From Paraburkholderia sp. D15 (GTDB taxonomy: Bacteria > Pseudomonadota > Gammaproteobacteria > Burkholderiales > Burkholderiaceae), in contig NZ_CP110396.1 in the NCBI RefSeq assembly GCF_029910215.1, positions 868,001 through 932,000 of the forward strand: a stretch of DNA of 64,000 nucleotides, read 5' to 3'. How positions within the stretch are numbered: the stretch's first letter is position 1; each line of letters opens with the position of its first letter. The notes beneath the pieces were generated by a model that saw only the letters and a program-made list of their open reading frames with translations, did no database searches and was not told where the DNA came from. Shown in pieces: positions 7,636 to 16,417 of this stretch. The position numbers and the translations under genes are program-made.

Positions 7636-9422
7636 GGCTGCACGCACACGAAGCTGCTCGCCAGATTGAGATTCCCCTTGCCGGTATAACGCGGGAACTC
7701 CGGATACCGGCACAGCGGCCGCGAGCGCCCGTTGGTGGCCGGCGCGATATCGGTTGCGGTCAACGTCTCCGGCGCGGCGCCGCGCGTCACCCACGCATCG
7801 AGCGCGCCGAGCAGATCCACCGACGGAATGAACACACCGCTGCCGTGCTGAAAACCCGGCACCATGTAAAGCCGCATGAAACCGTTCACCTGCTCGCTGC
7901 CAAAACGCCGGTTCAACGTCTCGTAATAGGCGATGGTCTGGTTCGGGCTGATCACCTCGTCGGCAAGACCTTGCAGCGTGATGAGCTTGCCGCCGTGCGC
8001 GATGTAGCGCGACAGATCCGGATTCATCGAACCGATCGTTTGCGAAAGCGCGATCAGTTGCGCGCGATATTTCCCCGGATGCTGCGGGTCGAACTTCAGC
8101 GAGTCGAACTCGGCATCGCGCGCGACGAAGTAGCGGATATAGCCGTCGCCTTGCGCAAACAGATAGCCGTTGGCGAAGAAGGTCGGCACCGGCAGGCGTT
8201 CCGCCTGATGCGCGAGCCCGAGATAGCCGGTCAGATGCGTGCCCTGGAAGATGTTGTAGCCGCGATAGCCGTCGACGTCCCACGCGAGCTTGTACGGCAG
8301 CGAGAGCCCGTCGCGCATCACCATCAAGGTGGCGAGTTGCGGATCGGTCAGGCATTCGTCGCGTGACGGCGCGTGGCCCGCGCAACGCAGCGACGCGATG
8401 ATCTCGGGCTCGTGTTCGCGGCAGGCGGCCACGTCGCTGACGATGCCGTCCGCCGCGCCGTCGAGTTTGTCGCACACGGCTAGCGTGCGTTGATACACGT
8501 GTTCGAGCAGCAGCGGCGGAATGTACCCGCCTGGCGTCGCGTATTCCGCATGACCCAGTTCCACGCCGAGCAGACGCACCCCCGAAAAGTTGAGCGCGGG
8601 CGAATTGGCGATCACGCCGTCGTAGTCGTCCGGATAACGCTGCATCACGGTGTAGCCTTCGCGGCCGCCGGTCGAGCCGCCGGCGAAATACATGCGCTGC
8701 GGCGGCCGGCCGTACGCGCGCGCGATCAGCGCGAGCGCCGCGTCGTGCGTTTTCTTCAGATGTGCGTAGCCGAAATTGGTTACCGCTTCGTCGACCAGAC
8801 CAAACACCGCGAGCGACGAATCGCCGACGTGCCCCGAATCGTCGCCGAAGGTCGCGTAGCCTTGCGCGAGCGGCGCGCGGTCCGGCGAAAACGGCATCAC
8901 GCCGGTGCCGCTCACCACCACGCCGTTATAGCCGCCGCCGCCAATCTGCAACGCGCGGCCGTTCCAGTGGCGCGGCAGATTCAGATCGAAACGGATATCG
9001 GGCGTGCTGGCCTTGACGGCCTTGATGCGGCCGAGAATGCGGCAATACTCGCCGCCCTGCTGATTGCCCAGCGCGGTCGCGTTGATCATGCCCGCGCTTT
9101 CTATCAGCACGCCGGCCGTCGGCAACGCGATCAGATCGGGCGGCAGCACCGCGCCCGCGAGTTCCGCGCAGCGCATCGCGAGCGGCGCTTCCTTCGGCGC
9201 GGCGGATGCAGGTTGCGCGTACAACGAAACGAACGAGAGGAACGAAATGGACGAAATGGTAGCGACGAGGATCGCCGTGGCGGCGAGCGCGCGGCCAACG
9301 CCCGGGAGATGACGGCCGGCCGGCACCTGGCTGCGCCGATGGCGATCCTTGTTGAACAACCCGCTGAGCCGACCCGGCCAGCCGGCCTGGTTCAGCGCCC
9401 GCGCGCGCCGCCGCGCCATCAT
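7632..9422 (-). CDS. Tannase/feruloyl esterase family hydrolase (exported)
   Basis: 596 residues. After a basic N-region of about 45 residues comes a signal-like hydrophobic stretch ending YAQPASA, so it is probably periplasmic or secreted. The serine motif is YFAGGSTGGREG. Candidate acid and base are Asp in GLADEVISP and His in PGFQHGSG. The CS and HC pairs that form the hallmark disulfide of fungal tannases/FaeB are absent here (GS and HG instead). It should cleave ester-linked phenolics or a related ester. The start MM at 9422/9419 overlaps the stop of the OpgC-like gene, so the pair is coupled. Confidence 0.85.
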   Translation of the reverse strand: MMARRRARALNQAGWPGRLSGLFNKDRHRRSQVPAGRHLPGVGRALAATAILVATISSISFLSFVSLYAQPASAAPKEAPLAMRCAELAGAVLPPDLIALPTAGVLIESAGMINATALGNQQGGEYCRILGRIKAVKASTPDIRFDLNLPRHWNGRALQIGGGGYNGVVVSGTGVMPFSPDRAPLAQGYATFGDDSGHVGDSSLAVFGLVDEAVTNFGYAHLKKTHDAALALIARAYGRPPQRMYFAGGSTGGREGYTVMQRYPDDYDGVIANSPALNFSGVRLLGVELGHAEYATPGGYIPPLLLEHVYQRTLAVCDKLDGAADGIVSDVAACREHEPEIIASLRCAGHAPSRDECLTDPQLATLMVMRDGLSLPYKLAWDVDGYRGYNIFQGTHLTGYLGLAHQAERLPVPTFFANGYLFAQGDGYIRYFVARDAEFDSLKFDPQHPGKYRAQLIALSQTIGSMNPDLSRYIAHGGKLITLQGLADEVISPNQTIAYYETLNRRFGSEQVNGFMRLYMVPGFQHGSGVFIPSVDLLGALDAWVTRGAAPETLTATDIAPATNGRSRPLCRYPEFPRYTGKGNLNLASSFVCVQP

Positions 9423-10579
9423 CCGCAGCCCGCGCCGTGCGTGGCGGCACGCGGCGGCTGACTCTTCCACCCCTGCCAGCCGCGCGCGATCATCAGCACC
9501 GCGCCGATCGCGACCAGATCGCCGCCCAGCCCGATCAGCACGCCGCGAAAGCCATGGAACATGTGCGGCGTCGCGGTATCGACGACCAGCGACACCACCG
9601 TGCCCGCGACGAAACACACGAGCCCCGTGCGCCCCACCGTCACCACGGCAGGCAGTCGCCGCGCGAGCCACGCAATGCTGCCCATGCGCACGAACTGCGC
9701 GGCGAGCCAGGCGATGACGATGAAGTTGATCACGCGATCGGGCGAGAGATTCTGTTTAAAGGAGCCGGGTATCGGCTGCGTCAGGACGAAGAGTTTAACA
9801 ATAGCGAACGACAACGCCGCCGCCACCGCGAACCAGGTCAGCCAGCGCGCGGCGCGGCTCGTATGAAAACGCTCGCCGATCGGTTGCACGCGGCACAGCA
9901 TGCCGAGCACGAACATCAGTTGCCAGGCGAACGGATTGAAGGCCCAATCGGCCATGTCGTCGATGCTGAAGAACGCGGCCAGCGGCCGCGCCAAAGCCCA
10001 GATCGCGAGACTCAGCGTCAATGCCGTGAGCGGCGAACGGCGCGCGAGCGGCACCGCGAACGGCACGCATAGCGCGAACATCACGTACATCGGCAACACG
10101 CTGGAGAGATACGGCTGCCGACGTAGCACGGCAATATCGAGCGCGGCATGCAGCGGCTGCGCGGCGAACGGCTGCCAGCCGGTCAGCTCGACCATCGGCG
10201 GATTCAGATGCAGCAGCGCGAGAATCGCGCCGGAGGCAAGCGTGAGCACCGCCGTCAGCAGATACGCGCGGTAGATTTCCCAGCAGCGTTTGAAGAAGCG
10301 CATCTTCGCCGCGCCTTCGCCACGTCCCGCGAGCACCGCCGTGTACGCCGCGGCGGATGCGTAGCCGCCGAGAAACACGAACACCTCGGCCGAATCGCAC
10401 AACGCGTACGCATGCAACATCAAGTGCGAGAGCGTGCTGCCCGGGATGTGATCGAGCACGATGACGATCAGCACGATGCCCCGGAAGAAGTCCACTTCGA
10501 TCGAACGGCCGCCGCCTGTTTCTCTGTCGGCGTGTCCTCCGGCGGGACGCGTTGCGGGATGCCCGGGACGACTTTGCAT
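9419..10579 (-). CDS. OpgC-domain membrane protein (acyltransferase-like)
   Basis: 386 residues from the ATG at 10579 (preceded by GAGAAG). The N-terminal motif IEVDFFRGIVLIVIVLDHI is the OpgC signature; about ten membrane helices follow. OpgC proteins succinylate osmoregulated periplasmic glucans, but stand-alone OpgC-like proteins in Burkholderiaceae have no proven role. An in-frame ATG at 10690 gives a longer N-terminus; the chosen start matches usual family length. The next gene, a tannase-family esterase, starts within the stop codon, suggesting opposite acylation and deacylation activities on the same envelope or exported substrate (inference). Confidence 0.85.
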   Translation of the reverse strand: MQSRPGHPATRPAGGHADRETGGGRSIEVDFFRGIVLIVIVLDHIPGSTLSHLMLHAYALCDSAEVFVFLGGYASAAAYTAVLAGRGEGAAKMRFFKRCWEIYRAYLLTAVLTLASGAILALLHLNPPMVELTGWQPFAAQPLHAALDIAVLRRQPYLSSVLPMYVMFALCVPFAVPLARRSPLTALTLSLAIWALARPLAAFFSIDDMADWAFNPFAWQLMFVLGMLCRVQPIGERFHTSRAARWLTWFAVAAALSFAIVKLFVLTQPIPGSFKQNLSPDRVINFIVIAWLAAQFVRMGSIAWLARRLPAVVTVGRTGLVCFVAGTVVSLVVDTATPHMFHGFRGVLIGLGGDLVAIGAVLMIARGWQGWKSQPPRAATHGAGCG

Positions 10580-10857
10580 TCGGCTTCTCTCAGGATGAGG
10601 GCGGGGCGCGCTTGAGAAGAACACGCGTGCCCGATGTGTTGCGTTGAGCGTACGAAGAAAAGTCGTGAGTCGCGCTGCACGGCCATTCATCTTCGTAGGA
10701 ACCTCACGAGAATAAATCGTTCCCACCCGACCCGCTCGCCATTGCGTCCCATGCTTGCAGCTCGATCCGAAACGCGGCACAGGTGCCGGCTTTCTGAAAT
10801 TGCGCTGTCGGCATGCGGTAAGAACGCGGTAAGCGTGAGTCGCCGTGTCGTCGTTTT

Positions 10858-10897
10858 GCCGCAAAAGTTGCACGACGCGCACGGCAAGTTTTGCGGC
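10858..10897. other. Large inverted repeat in the leader of the OafA-like gene
   Basis: Arms GCCGCAAAAGTTGC (10858-10871) and GCAAGTTTTGCGGC (10884-10897) are complementary except for one position, with a 12-nt loop. It precedes the terminator-like hairpin at 10935. Either part of a structured 5' leader or the body of a small RNA. Confidence 0.5.
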
Positions 10898-10934
10898 TTC
10901 ATGCATGAACGGCGAGATCGATCGGTAAGCCTGC

Positions 10935-10982
10935 GCGAAAAAAATCGCGGGTCGATGCCAGGCGATTTTTTTCGCTTTTTTT
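10935..10982 (+). terminator. Strong intrinsic terminator with no gene in front of it
   Basis: Perfect 14-bp arms GCGAAAAAAATCGC (10935-10948) and GCGATTTTTTTCGC (10962-10975), 13-nt loop, followed directly by TTTTTTT (10976-10982). The T-run makes it active only on the plus strand. No plausible protein gene precedes it on that strand. It therefore ends either a small RNA transcribed from about 10700-10850 or a prematurely terminated leader of the acyltransferase gene at 11062. Confidence 0.65.
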
Positions 10983-11061
10983 CGTCGTAGGATGGGTTCC
11001 CTTCCAATACCGACTTGCACGGCCGCGCTACGCGCGCCGCCATCGCACTGGAAGACAGCAT

Positions 11062-12219
11062 ATGAACAAAAGGATTGCCGGCTTCGACGGACTGCGAGCG
11101 ATTGCCGTCCTGATGGTCTTTTTTCAGCACCGCCTGTTCGGCGACGTGGGCGAGATGGGACACCTCGGCGTGTGGATTTTTTTCGCGCTGAGCGGGTTTC
11201 TGATCATCGGCATTCTGTCGGCGCAGCGCGCGCGCATCGAAGCTGGGCTCAGCCGCTTCGGCGCCGAACTCGAACGCTTTCTACTACGCCGCACGCTGCG
11301 CATCTTCCCGATCTACTACCTGATGCTCGCGACGATGTGCGCGCTGATGGCGTTCGGCATCGCCAGTCCGGAACTCGCCAGCGGCATGCCGTACAACTTC
11401 GCGTATCTGTCCAATATCTGGATCGGCTCGGTGCTGCACTACTGGCCGGGACGGTATTCGCATCTGTGGAGTCTGGCGATCGAGGAGCAGTTTTATCTCG
11501 TCGTCGCGCCGTTGCTGCTGCTGGTCGGCGCGCGGCGGCATCGCGCGGTGTGCTGGGTCATCGTCGCGGTGGGCCTCGCTGCGCTGGCGGCCATGCGTGC
11601 CGCGCACTGGCAGGAAGTCACCATTTACACGCACCCGCTGACCAATTTCTGGTTGCTGGCGCTCGGCGGGATCGGCGGCTTGACGATTGCGCGCGAGCAT
11701 GAAAAGTTGCGTGCATGGCTCGGGCATGGCGCGACCCTGCCCGGGTTGAGTGTCGCGCTGGTGGCGCTCTGCGTGAGCGAGCCCGCATGGAATGCGTGGG
11801 CGAATCCGTTGCTGTTCACCGCGGTCAGCGCGGCGTACGGCATCTGTATCGCGGCGCTGGTGTGTTCGATTGCCTGCTGCCGCAATGCGAGGGTGATCGG
11901 CTGGCTCGAGACGCGCTGGCTCGCGGGGCTCGGGCGCATCAGCTATGGGTTCTATCTCTATCACAACCTGATTCCCGATCTGACGCGCAACCATCACGCC
12001 GCCGCGCTGTTCGGCGGCGCCGTGCCGATGTGGGCGCATGGGTTGGGCGTCGCCGCGTCGTTCGCGATCTCGCTCGCGCTGGCGATGCTGTCGTGGCGAT
12101 GGATCGAAGCGCCGATACTGCGATTGAAAACGCGCTGGGAACCGGTGCGGAAACGGACCGCAGCCGACGAAACCCGCCGACGTACGCGCGACGCGCGCAC
12201 CGTTTCAGACATCGTTTAA
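11062..12219 (+). CDS. Acyltransferase 3 family protein (OafA/YrhL type)
   Basis: 385 residues, about ten membrane helices. The N-terminal motif FDGLRAIAVLMVFFQH carries the conserved Arg and His; GVWIFFALSGFLI and RRTLRIFPIYY follow. These mark the acyltransferase-3 family, which O-acylates LPS, exopolysaccharide or other envelope glycans. Cytoplasmic membrane. It is preceded by a structured leader with a terminator-like hairpin about 80 bases before the start, hinting at conditional expression. It diverges from the OpgC-like/tannase pair, so three envelope acyl-modification genes lie together. Confidence 0.9.
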   Translation: MNKRIAGFDGLRAIAVLMVFFQHRLFGDVGEMGHLGVWIFFALSGFLIIGILSAQRARIEAGLSRFGAELERFLLRRTLRIFPIYYLMLATMCALMAFGIASPELASGMPYNFAYLSNIWIGSVLHYWPGRYSHLWSLAIEEQFYLVVAPLLLLVGARRHRAVCWVIVAVGLAALAAMRAAHWQEVTIYTHPLTNFWLLALGGIGGLTIAREHEKLRAWLGHGATLPGLSVALVALCVSEPAWNAWANPLLFTAVSAAYGICIAALVCSIACCRNARVIGWLETRWLAGLGRISYGFYLYHNLIPDLTRNHHAAALFGGAVPMWAHGLGVAASFAISLALAMLSWRWIEAPILRLKTRWEPVRKRTAADETRRRTRDARTVSDIV

Positions 12220-12448
12220 ACGACGCGACCCGCGTCGGCACGCATTCCGCGCGGCCTGGTCTTACGTTTCACTTGCAAGCGGCGCGCGTGACGGCGGGGT
12301 ATCATGCGGCCTCTCACTGAACGGCCGCCGCGTCCCTGCCTGCGTGTCCCGCTTGCGCGGCATTGCTTCGGCCGCCCATAACAACAAGCCCTCAGCCCGC
12401 GCGACCCCTGGTCATCGTTCGCGCGCGGCGGGCTCGCGGACCTCAACG

Positions 12449-13243
12449 ATGTTCCATTTCAATTTCGCCGACGGCGTGCTGGGCGCCAGCCTGCAGGCGC
12501 TCGATGTGTACGCGCTGATCGGCATCGTCGTCGCGCTGCTGCTGGGCGGCATGGTCAAGGGCGTGGTCAGCATCGGCGTGCCGCTCGTCGCCATGCCGAT
12601 TCTCAGCCACTTCCTGCCGATCAAGGACGCGGTGTTGCTGCTGTCGATGCCGATCATCCTCGGCAACATCCCGCAGGCGCTCGAAGGCGGCAACATGCTG
12701 CCGACCATCAAGCGCATCGGCGCGCCGCTGCTCGGCACGGTGATCGGCAACGTCGTCGGCGTGACCGTATTGATCTCGCTGGCGCCGCATCGCGCGCAGG
12801 CGGCCGCCGGTGCGTTTCTGATGATCGCCGCGCTGCTGTTGCTGGCTTCGCCGCGTCTCACGCTGTCGCCGGGGTGGGCGAAGCCCGCCGGTTTCGCGCT
12901 CGGTTTCGGCGCGGCGTTGATGGAAAGCATCGCGTCGGTGCCGGGCCCGTTGCTGGCGATGTATCTGATCGCCACCGGCGCCACCGGCAAGGCGTTCACC
13001 AAGCAGATCGCAATCATTCTGGTGGTGTCGATCGTCACGCTGGTGCTCGCGTTGAGCGGCGGCGCGCACGCCAGCTGGACCGATCTGATCATCTCGGCCT
13101 GCGCGAGCGTGCCGGTGATCATCGGCATGCTGCTGGTGCGGCCCTTGCGCGACCGCCTGCCGCCGCCGGCCTTCCGCGCGCTGGTGCTGGTGTTCGTGGT
13201 GGCCGCCGCCGCGCAGATGATCTGGAAATCGGGCGTTTTATAA
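12449..13243 (+). CDS. TauE/SafE family sulfite/organosulfonate exporter-like permease
   Basis: 264 residues, about eight membrane helices in two similar halves. It has the family pattern GGMVKGVVSIGVPLVAMPIL near the N-terminus and GFGAALMESIASVPGPLLAMYL at the start of the second half. Start ATG at 12449 (MFHFNFADG); the open frame upstream is not family-like. Substrate cannot be read from sequence: members move sulfite, sulfoacetate or other small anions. No sulfur-metabolism gene is adjacent. Confidence 0.88.
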   Translation: MFHFNFADGVLGASLQALDVYALIGIVVALLLGGMVKGVVSIGVPLVAMPILSHFLPIKDAVLLLSMPIILGNIPQALEGGNMLPTIKRIGAPLLGTVIGNVVGVTVLISLAPHRAQAAAGAFLMIAALLLLASPRLTLSPGWAKPAGFALGFGAALMESIASVPGPLLAMYLIATGATGKAFTKQIAIILVVSIVTLVLALSGGAHASWTDLIISACASVPVIIGMLLVRPLRDRLPPPAFRALVLVFVVAAAAQMIWKSGVL

Positions 13244-13442
13244 GCCCGTTTCAAGCGATGACGGGACGGCGCGGGGTGCTGGGCTGCGGCTTGGCGGGTG
13301 CTTGACTGCTGCCTGACTGCCGCTTGATTGCTATTTGCCGGTCGCCCCGCTGTCGCGGCGGCAAAGTGGCGACTGACGGATAACGGCCAGGTGGTACACG
13401 CCTTGCTGCTTCGAAGGGACTTCCCCCGGACGGAGGACCGTC

Positions 13443-13640
13443 GTGACCCAACCGATCCAGCTTCCCAACGAGCCTGCACATCAGGCCGACGAAGACCCTG
13501 GCAGCCCGCCCACCGACATCTCCAAGCCCATCGGCGACGCCATTCCGACACCGGTCGAGCCGGGCCTCGACCAACCGTTGCCGCCGAAAACAGAAACGCC
13601 ACCCGAGGACGAGGACGCCAGCAAGGGCGGCAGTCCATAA
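13443..13640 (+). CDS. Small Pro/Glu/Asp-rich disordered protein
   Basis: 65 residues starting at GTG 13443, with GGAGGA 5 bases upstream. Very acidic and proline-rich (MTQPIQLPNEPAHQADEDPG to EDEDASKGGSP), with no hydrophobic core, so probably intrinsically disordered and cytoplasmic. No family recognised. A good ribosome site and a distinct composition support a real gene, but it may be non-coding. Confidence 0.5.
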   Translation: MTQPIQLPNEPAHQADEDPGSPPTDISKPIGDAIPTPVEPGLDQPLPPKTETPPEDEDASKGGSP

Positions 13641-13702
13641 GGCGATTCCGGCCCGTTACGTGTCGACATCCCGACGTATTGACGTGTCGGCGTGTCGACG
13701 TA

Positions 13703-15607
13703 TCAGGCCGCTTCCGGTTCGTGCACGATCTTGAGCGTGCCTTTGTGTTCGTGAATCAAGCGGTAGACCGTTTCACCCGGAACGGTCTCCTGCTCCAGCA
13801 GTTCATCGGCGATCGCGCGCAACACGGGTTCGTACGCGCGCAACAGCCCATAGCACTCCTCGTTCAATTCCTTGAGCAACGCGTTCGCATGTTCGATCGC
13901 GCCTTTCATCTGTAGTCCAGCGTACTGCGACGGCAGCGCGGCGAGACTGAACAGATCGCCGTCCCGGTTGAAGCCGAACTTCGACACCATGTCGAGGCTG
14001 ATCCGCGACGCCTCCTGCAAATCCGACGCCGCCCCGCTCGACGCCTCGGAGAACGTCAGGATCTCCGCATTGCGCCCGCCGAGCAGCACCTGGATTTCGT
14101 TGCGGATCTCGGTTTCGCGATACAGATGCTTGTCCTGCGCCTTCGTGATCAGCGCAACGCCGAGCGCGCCGCCGCGCGGCAGAATCGTCACCTCTTCCAG
14201 TACGCCCGTGCCGAGCAATGCCGCGACGAGGCCATGCCCCGCCTCATGCACCGCGATACGCGTGCGCTCGTCTTCGCTCAGCGCGCGCTCCGCGCCGCTC
14301 ACGTCGCCGATGCGGGCGATCTTGATCGCTTCCATGAAGTGCTTCGACGCGATCTCGGCGTCGCCGGCCTTGCGCGCGACGAGTCCCGCCTGGTTCACCA
14401 CCATCGCCACCGTGGCGGGCGACAAACCCGTCGTCAAACGCGCAAGCTGGTCGTAGTCGATGTCGGCGGATTTCGCCTTCAGCTTCTCGGCGTAGAAACG
14501 GAAAATCTTCGCGCGGTCCTCGCGGTCCGGCAGACGCACCTGCACGGTCCGATCGAAACGACCCGGCCGGCGCAGCGCTTCGTCGAGATTGTCGGGGTGA
14601 TTGGTGGCCGCCACGATGATCACGCCTTCGTTCGATGCGAAACCATCCATCTCGGCGAGCAGTTGATTGATGATGCGGTTGCTTTCCGCTTCCACGGGAC
14701 CGCCGCCGGTATCCGTGCGTTTCGCGAGGCCGTCGGCTTCGTCGATGAAGATCACCGTCGGCGCATTCTTGCGCGCCAGTTCGAACAGATGCTTGACCTT
14801 CTGGATGCCGACGCCGTAGTACTTCGCGCTGAAATAGCTGCCGGTGATCGAGATGAAGCTCGCGCCGCATTCGCCGGCGAGCGCCTGGGCGAGACGCGTC
14901 TTGCCGACGCCGGGGCCACCCACCATCAGGATGCCGCACGGCGCGCGCACGCCCATCGAGGTGAACTGCTTCGGGTCGGACAGATAGCCGCGGATGTCGG
15001 CGAGCGCGGCCTTGGCTTCGCCGGCGCCGATCACGTCGTCGAAACGCAGCACCGGTGCCTTCTCCAGCAGCTTCGCGCCACCCCGCATTTCGCGGCGCAT
15101 GAACCACACCATGCCGCCGATCAGCAACAGCGGCAGCAGCAAACTGACGACGTCGCGCACCTGATCGAACACCGGCGCCCAGCGCGCCGCGCCCGTGCGG
15201 ATGTCCGCATCCGGCAGCCACACGAGCTGATAGGCGCCGGCCTGATCGGCCTTGGGCTCGCCGAGCAGCAACGCGTGCGAGAACGTCGCGTTGTGATCGG
15301 TGACGAAATACTTGGCGCCGTCGCGCCGCGACACGAGAATCGCGCTGGGGCTCACGCCGACCGCCGCCACCGCGCCGTTCTGCACGTCGCGCAACATTTG
15401 CGACGCGTCCTTCTCTTCATGCGTCCATGCGGACGGGTCCGCGCGCATCTGCTTGGCGACGCCCGTCAGCGCCGGCGCCGCCGCTTCGGTACGCTGCTGG
15501 ACGTGCCACACGCCCAGCGCGAGCAGCACCACGATCAACGCCGCGCCGATCGCCATGGCGATCCGGCGTGCGCGTTTTTTCTCAAGCGAGTTTTTTCCCG
15601 GCTTCAT
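13703..15607 (-). CDS. FtsH-like membrane AAA+ metalloprotease (accessory paralogue)
   Basis: 634 residues in FtsH layout: TM1 at about 17-34, a periplasmic segment, TM2 at about 153-170, and the AAA domain. Walker A is GPGVGKT (231-237), Walker B VIFIDEAD (285-292), the arginine-finger region RRPGRFDR (346-353) and the zinc motif HEAGH (454-458); the later SGAASDL supplies the third metal ligand. The pore loop differs from canonical FtsH: SYFSAKYYGVG (257-267) replaces SDFVEMFVGVG. The Glu-rich insertion is also different. It should degrade membrane or cytosolic proteins, but with altered substrate handling. Not the housekeeping ftsH, which normally sits beside ftsJ/folP. Monocistronic here. 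Confidence 0.9.
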   Translation of the reverse strand: MKPGKNSLEKKRARRIAMAIGAALIVVLLALGVWHVQQRTEAAAPALTGVAKQMRADPSAWTHEEKDASQMLRDVQNGAVAAVGVSPSAILVSRRDGAKYFVTDHNATFSHALLLGEPKADQAGAYQLVWLPDADIRTGAARWAPVFDQVRDVVSLLLPLLLIGGMVWFMRREMRGGAKLLEKAPVLRFDDVIGAGEAKAALADIRGYLSDPKQFTSMGVRAPCGILMVGGPGVGKTRLAQALAGECGASFISITGSYFSAKYYGVGIQKVKHLFELARKNAPTVIFIDEADGLAKRTDTGGGPVEAESNRIINQLLAEMDGFASNEGVIIVAATNHPDNLDEALRRPGRFDRTVQVRLPDREDRAKIFRFYAEKLKAKSADIDYDQLARLTTGLSPATVAMVVNQAGLVARKAGDAEIASKHFMEAIKIARIGDVSGAERALSEDERTRIAVHEAGHGLVAALLGTGVLEEVTILPRGGALGVALITKAQDKHLYRETEIRNEIQVLLGGRNAEILTFSEASSGAASDLQEASRISLDMVSKFGFNRDGDLFSLAALPSQYAGLQMKGAIEHANALLKELNEECYGLLRAYEPVLRAIADELLEQETVPGETVYRLIHEHKGTLKIVHEPEAA

Positions 15608-16417
15608 GAGTCACTTCCAAAAACGGGCTCCGGCGAGCCCTGATACTGGTGAAAATCAGGTGGGTAGAGATGGGCGGGTATTCGATCGACCGGGCCATCC
15701 ATTAATCCGTCGATGCGATACCGCGCGTGAATGGAAGACAGGACAACCAAGCATGCGTCCCTCTTTAACGAACTCCACACGGAATAGTATGCCGTGCACG
15801 TGGGTCCGCCAAATCACGGAAAAAGCCTGTTTCTACCGGCTATCCGGCGCTTTACGGCCGGTTTTTGCGGAGCGCACGGCGTCTGAAACGGCGCTCGGCA
15901 TTTTGCTCCGGCGCACAGTTTATCAGCGCTAAATTCATTGCGTACTCTGGATACCTGGTATTAATCCGTGCCCTTTTTAAAAGCGGTCGGATTTACCGTA
16001 TTCGGCGCGATTTTAGTTTTTTTAGGGTCCGGTGCAATGACGGGAATTAATATCGGGTCGATGTGCGACAGACCTCTCCGGGTCCGTTCGCATCATCGCC
16101 GTTCTCTCAGGTTCTTTCGTTCTTGTTGCCGATGCCTCGATGCGAGGTGTGCATCCCGGTCCCGGCGGTCTCCCTTGTTACTGCTCGCTGCCCCGGTCTT
16201 TGCGACTCTTTCGTCTTTGAATGGAATTCAGGCTGCCGTGGAGGCGGCCGCGCCGCCGCAAGCGGCAACAACCATCGGCATCTAATCATGTGACGATAAT
16301 GCAAACTTTTTGGCGGGCTTTACCATACGTCTCACTATTGGCCCGCGCCGTGTAAAAATACGCGCTCGCCGCACGTCTGCCTCTTGGTGTTTTAACCAGT
16401 TCGCCCACCGCCCGCTC
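15608..16417. other. 810-bp gap, no convincing gene
   Basis: Divergent region between the FtsH-like gene and the AraC-like regulator. Locally lower GC than its surroundings (notably 15960-16050). A possible 105-codon plus-strand frame at 15968 begins with a hydrophobic stretch but soon becomes Arg/Ser-rich nonsense-like sequence without a ribosome site. I see no RNA gene or repeat. It should hold the promoters of both flanking genes. Confidence 0.5.

Noticed and set aside
10634..10990. 118-codon plus-strand frame in the acyltransferase leader
   Set aside because: It runs through two hairpins and the terminator T-run and lacks protein-like composition; an RNA reading is more likely.
15968..16285. 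105-codon plus-strand frame starting with a hydrophobic stretch
   Set aside because: No ribosome site; after 35 residues the composition turns Arg/Ser-rich; not convincing as a gene.
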